From Hyphochytrium catenoides (lineage: Eukaryota; Sar; Hyphochytriomycetes; Hyphochytriales; Hyphochytriaceae): a stretch of 10,923 bases of DNA. This document shows positions 7,494-10,923 of this stretch, piece by piece (position 1 is the stretch's first letter; every line of letters starts with the position of its first letter). The notes beneath the pieces are model-generated. The model saw nothing but the letters and a program-made list of their open reading frames with translations. It ran no database searches and was not told the origin of the DNA. A program made the position numbers and the translations under genes. The stretch lies in contig FLMG01001579.1 of the NCBI GenBank assembly GCA_900088475.1, positions 1 to 10,923 of the forward strand, read 5' to 3'.

Positions 7494-9291
7494 ATGGCAA
7501 GCAAAGGAATGATCTTCCTGGAGCCTGGGAACAAGATCCTAGAGGACATGCTCACTGAACGTCTAGCTCCAGGGTCCGTCACCTCCTCTTCAATGCATAT
7601 TGGGCCGTATTGATAGTCTTCTTTCTATCACAATAACTAGGGCTCGAAGACCAATGGAGCCTGTCACAGTAATCCTGGCTGACTTTGACGGTACGAAGCT
7701 GCAGATAGGCACTACGAGTGACCACTTCTAACATGCTAGATTGTCAACGTAGATGTGCAATACCGAGTCTTCGTGAGCCCTGAGCAGCCAAATATTTTCC
7801 AGCTATCCGTGTCCATGAAGGCTATGGCTGAACTGAAAAGGTCAGATAGCACCATCGTTTACAAGGCACATGCCCTCTCTCTGATGCTATTTCTGGCTCT
7901 TAGATATGGCGGTCAAGCGCTACTGGAGGACCAGTACAAAGGCTTAGTATGCAACCCACCAGTCGCTGGATACGACCTGACCCTTCAACTAGACGTGGAT
8001 AAGCTCCCCGACACCATTCGTACGTGCCCTGATTCTTGCCTCGATCTGCGCTCTGCCCCTTGTCCTGACAAACACTTACACAGCAAATATAATTAAGAAA
8101 TTCGCACACATTAAGAGGAAGCTCTTTGGAGCTCCCTTTGATCAGTAAGTGCTCGCTAGCGCCATGGTGGGCCGTTTTGCCGTTGGCGGGGAGATATTGA
8201 CCTATTGCGCGGTCAGATGCTTCACAGCGCTATGCCGAGGAAATGCAGCCAAACTCCCACCAATTCAGATTCACTTCCGACCACACGAGACCATATACAT
8301 CGTCCCTCAGGCCGACAGGGTCATTATCATCTTCTCGGTCGATTTCCAAGACAAAGCAGACCAGACGCTGGCCCGTGTCTTTCTGCAGGTGGGACTAGTG
8401 TGCATCTGAGCTCATCGAGGGCCGTGTTCGATAGCTGATGCATCAACACTCTCTTGTAACGTAGGAATTCGTGGAGGCGCGACGGCATGTTAATAATGCT
8501 CCACCCGTCAGCTTCAGCAAGGACCCTCCCCTGGAGCTTCGAGGCCAGCCAGGCCTGTCAAACAGCCCTTATCTTGTTGGATACGTTAGCTTTGGTACGT
8601 ACCTATTCAAAAGGCTTTCGGACCCAAAAGTGGCAGGAAAGCTGCAACCATGAACTCTCCATCGAATTGCTCTGTGAGTCTATTTTTCCATTTCGGCGCT
8701 CTACCGTGCTGTTTTGTTTGGGAGGCCTGTGGCCGAACTTCCCGCTGGTTAACTTCTTCGAGACACTGGGGGTGACTGTGCCGAACCTTCCTTGCCAATC
8801 CTAGTACTGAGCCTCCTTGATTCTCCCTCTACTCTACTGTGCCATCCTCAGATTGGTCCCTCTCTCTCTCTCTCTCTTGACATCTCTGTCACCAGCAATC
8901 TTTCCGAGCCATGTGGAAGGCGCGAGACTGGAGAATGCGGTCACGATGATCTCTGGCTTTCGTGGGTACCTCCACTATCACATCAAGACCGCCAGGAGCT
9001 ACCTTCATACGAGGATGCGGAAGCGCGTTAATCTTATGCTGCAAGGTAACTAGAGAAATTTCTCGTTGAAGCGCACCCTACTATGCCAACACCGCTTCCC
9101 CCCTTTTCCCTCCCCTTCGTCTCTTTGTCCTGCTTAACCATTTTGTCACAATTGCCAATGGCTCTAATGTTCCTGTCGTTTCCACCTAATTCATCTCTCG
9201 CGTCCGTCCAGTCTTGAACCGAGCAATTCCCGAGAAGGAGAGTAAGGAGAAGAAGACGGTGACAGGCAAAACATTTAGGCGAGCGACTTAG
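7494..9291 (+). CDS. ARPC2: Arp2/3 complex subunit 2 (p34-Arc), 8 exons
   Basis: ARPC2 is a core structural subunit of the Arp2/3 complex. With ARPC4 it forms the central scaffold that contacts the mother filament when branched actin is nucleated in the cytoplasm. Model: exons 7494-7573, 7641-7690, 7753-8019, 8084-8144, 8217-8388, 8465-8594, 8896-9045 and 9212-9291, giving 329 aa (human 300). All junctions are GT-AG and phase-matched. Six introns are 62-76 nt except intron 6 (301 nt) and intron 7 (166 nt). Family landmarks: MIFLEPGNKILED (from residue 6), LADFD (39-43), GYDLTLQLD, HETIYIV and DRVIIIFSV (exon 5), DPPLELRG (exon 6), GYLHYHIK and YLHTRMRKR (exon 7), and the C-terminal VTGKTF. 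The start has a perfect Kozak context; M6 aligns with the usual first methionine, so residues 1-5 are an extension. The acceptors of exons 3 and 5 have weak pyrimidine tracts but are the only ones that keep frame. Confidence 0.95.
8861..8877 (+). repeat. Short (TC)n tract in ARPC2 intron 6
   Basis: Seventeen alternating T/C bases lie 18 nt upstream of the acceptor AG at 8894-8895. They may serve as an extended polypyrimidine tract for the 301-nt intron, the longest in the gene. Confidence 0.85.
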
Positions 9292-9714
9292 AAGTGATAG
9301 CTATACCAATGAATTGATTCACTACTAGCTCCATTCCTTTGAGCGTCAGCCCATACCACACCGGAGGGCCTGGGATCCTGACCAGCTGTCCCTCAAAGTA
9401 CCAGTCATGCTATCGATCTCACTGCTATTTCATTGCGGGGGCCCGCACTGATGCATGCTGCCTCGTCCATCGGCAAACACATGTCCCACCGTGCGAGAAA
9501 ACTCTCCTTCCTTGCTCAGAAGTAGCAAGACTGTACAGGGCATAACACCTGCGATGGCAGTACATCATGTCTGCAGAAGATGACTGATGGCTTCTACGAT
9601 GGTCCTTTGTTGGAGTGCTCGCAGCCCAGGAACAAAGAGCCAGCCAGATCTATTCTACAGAGGACGATGATACAGCTATATCTATTGCCTAAAATACTTG
9701 TGTATCAACCAAAA
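9292..9714. other. ARPC2 3' flank up to the tRNA gene; no recognised gene
   Basis: Probably contains the ARPC2 3' untranslated region. No AATAAA occurs on the plus strand here; the closest is a variant AATGAA about 20 nt past the stop (around 9309). Open frames at 9339-9545 and 9580-9834 match nothing I know, and the second runs through the tRNA gene, so I do not call them. Confidence 0.5.
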
Positions 9715-9787
9715 ACCCGTCTAGCTCAGTCGGTAGAGCGCAAGGCTCTTAACCTTGTGGTCGTGGGTTCGAGCCCCACGGTGGGTG
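9715..9787 (+). tRNA. tRNA-Lys (anticodon CTT)
   Basis: The 73 nt fold into a complete cloverleaf. The acceptor stem pairs ACCCGTC (1-7) with GGTGGGT (66-72), with discriminator G73 and G-U wobbles at 5-68 and 6-67. The D arm is GCTC-AGTCGGTA-GAGC. The anticodon stem CAAGG/CCTTG holds the loop CTCTTAA, with anticodon CTT at 9748-9750 reading AAG (Lys). The T arm is GTGGG/CCCAC around TTCGAGC. There is no intron and no encoded CCA. The internal A box (TAGCTCAGTCGG) and B box (GGTTCGAGCCC) match pol III promoter consensus. The first pair is A-T rather than the common G-C. Confidence 0.98.
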
Positions 9788-9790
9788 AAA

Positions 9791-9796
9791 TTTTTT
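9791..9796 (+). terminator. RNA polymerase III terminator of tRNA-Lys
   Basis: Six T residues begin three bases after the discriminator base, the normal arrangement for a pol III transcript end. Confidence 0.93.
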
Positions 9797-10150
9797 GCTT
9801 TCCTACTGTAGTTACGCCCCTTGAATACTTTTGACCCTCTAGGAAATAACAGCGGCCGCAATACTGAGGTATCGCATCATGTGTATGTCAGTCTTCTGTT
9901 GGTAACTTTTGCTCCACTTGCAAATTCGGCAAGCTTCTAAAGGGTAGGGGGCTTAGGTCTGCATTAGGTCGGGAACATCAACAATAAATTGCGCTAGTTG
10001 CAAATCAGCATGCCTCAGTTTGTGATCTGTATGACCTTAAGTGGTGTTAGGTCATGAACTTTCTGAATGTATACATCATATTAGATATCAACACGACAGT
10101 TTTAGGAATAATGATGGATTGTAGAGGGACCTAAGCCCATTTTGAGGTCT
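9797..10150. other. AT-richer intergenic region with diverged short repeats
   Basis: No open frame of note. TTAGGTC occurs three times (9953-9959, 9964-9970, 10047-10053). TTGCAAAT occurs at 9918 and 9998, each followed about 46-49 bp later by TTAGGTC and then a GAAC, which suggests an old duplication of roughly 60-80 bp. GGGCTTAGGTC at 9949-9959 has an exact inverted copy at 10128-10138. An AATAAA at 9983-9988 (plus strand) has no obvious gene to serve. Confidence 0.4.
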
Positions 10151-10923
10151 TTAATTTGCCAGCTTGAAAGCAAGTAAGGGTGACAGTCTTCTCATCCAGT
10201 TTATTCCGCTCACTATTAAAGCACCAGGTCTGCAGTACTGTATCACTTCTTCGTGCAGCGCGAGCACTACGGACAAACCCTCCCTGCTGCTGCTCCTGCT
10301 GCTGCTGCTTTGATGAACGGTGCTTCCCGCCACCACCACCTCGGTCGGCTCGCTCCTTTCTCCTCGCTCCGTCCTGCCTTGCTCATTTCCTCTTCTCTTC
10401 TTCTCAATCTTCTTACTCCTCTCGCCGCCGCACTTTCTTCTACTAGTCTTCTTCTAACTAGAAGTCGTTTGTTGATTGTAAGATGATACTAGCAGCTTCA
10501 ATCCACCAGGAGTTCTTCTTATAATAACTGTAGACAAGAAGCAGCACTACTACGACGGACGAGTAGCAATGAAATTGAAGATAATAGAGACCGACCACCG
10601 ACAATACGCCCTTAGGTACATCTTCTTCCTCCGACCCGTCCTGGGTCTGTTTTCTGGACCTCCTTACTACATTCGCTATTGCTCCTGGCGGCTGGTCCTC
10701 CTCTTCCCCTTCTTCTTGTTGCCCGAAGCAGTAGTAGTAGCAGTAGCTAAATATAAAATGAGAACAACAACAAACGCGGCCGCCCAAACCTTGGCACCAA
10801 ATTGAAGTGCTCCATCAACTGCAATGACCACATGCAGCTACTACTCATGGCGAATCGACGAGAAGGCAGCAGGAGCTTCAGCGGCGGCTGCTGTCTCGTT
10901 TAGATTTGCTTGGTGGAAAGAAG
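10151..10923. other. Triplet-rich low-complexity region; no recognised gene
   Basis: Minus-strand frames are open over about 10455-10151 (Arg/Lys/Glu- and Ser-rich, no ATG before 10339, ends TAA) and 10787-10458 (acidic segment, then a hydrophobic stretch). The plus strand is open over 10569-10805 from an ATG, antisense to the latter. Much of the sequence consists of CTG/CAG, CTT/GAA and GTA/TAC triplet runs, which favour long open frames by composition. I could not place any of it in a protein family or build a phase-consistent spliced model. A coding exon of a minus-strand gene entering from the right cannot be excluded. Confidence 0.4.
10284..10309. repeat. Short interrupted CTG/CAG triplet repeat
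   Basis: Reads CTGCTGCTGCT, one CCTG interruption, then CTGCTGCTGCTGCT on the plus strand. On the minus strand it would encode serine or glutamine runs depending on frame. Confidence 0.85.

Noticed and set aside
7574-7616. Continuation of ARPC2 exon 1 to the TGA at 7614-7616 as a short standalone protein
   Set aside because: Splicing at 7573/7641 rejoins the conserved LADFD segment in phase, so the extension is intron.
9580-9834. Plus-strand open frame overlapping the tRNA
   Set aside because: It runs through a complete tRNA gene and its terminator and has no family resemblance.
10230-10258. Minus-strand LHEEVIQY segment resembling the start of a TRF4/TENT4-type nucleotidyltransferase
   Set aside because: Only eight residues match, and no following exon with the catalytic GS...DID signature was found on the minus strand to its left.
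9852-10783. Two GCGGCCGC octamers (9852-9859 and 10776-10783) as possible cloning junctions
   Set aside because: No vector, adaptor or abrupt composition change accompanies them; two rare sites can occur by chance.

Overview
The window is eukaryotic nuclear DNA. Three conserved protein genes are split by GT-AG introns, one tRNA gene carries internal pol III signals, and much of the rest is (TC/GA)n microsatellite and minisatellite sequence. Intron sizes fall into two groups, about 59-76 nt and about 160-360 nt. I see no operon, CRISPR array, transposase or viral gene. Gene content (an Arp2/3 subunit, an ER Hsp40, a mitochondrial initiation factor) and compactness suggest a small-genome opisthokont. 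An early-branching animal such as a sponge is my best guess, but the sequence does not prove it.

Layout. Positions 1-1275: no recognised gene; a perfect (TC)20 run and CT-rich DNA. Positions 1276-4428, minus strand: a seven-exon IF-2-type mitochondrial translation initiation factor (MTIF2-like, 581 aa predicted) that ends after domain III in an acidic tail, with no visible C2 domain. Positions 4429-5080: intergenic, holding a six-copy 28-bp minisatellite at the 3' end of the next gene. Positions 5087-6370, minus strand: a two-exon ER-lumenal J-domain chaperone of the DNAJB11/ERdj3/Scj1 group (364 aa) with a poly(A) signal abutting its stop codon. Positions 6371-7493: upstream region, including a candidate small minus-strand gene (6956-7326) of unknown function. 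Positions 7494-9291, plus strand: an eight-exon Arp2/3 complex subunit 2 gene (ARPC2, 329 aa). Positions 9715-9787, plus strand: an intronless tRNA-Lys(CTT) with an oligo-T terminator. Positions 9797-10923: no recognised gene; triplet-rich low-complexity DNA with open but unconvincing minus-strand frames.

The genes are unrelated housekeeping functions (mitochondrial translation, ER protein folding, actin nucleation, decoding of Lys AAG codons). They sit close together because the genome is compact, not because they form a pathway. Every exon junction was chosen by matching intron phase and continuity with the protein family. All three multi-exon models close in frame from ATG to stop.
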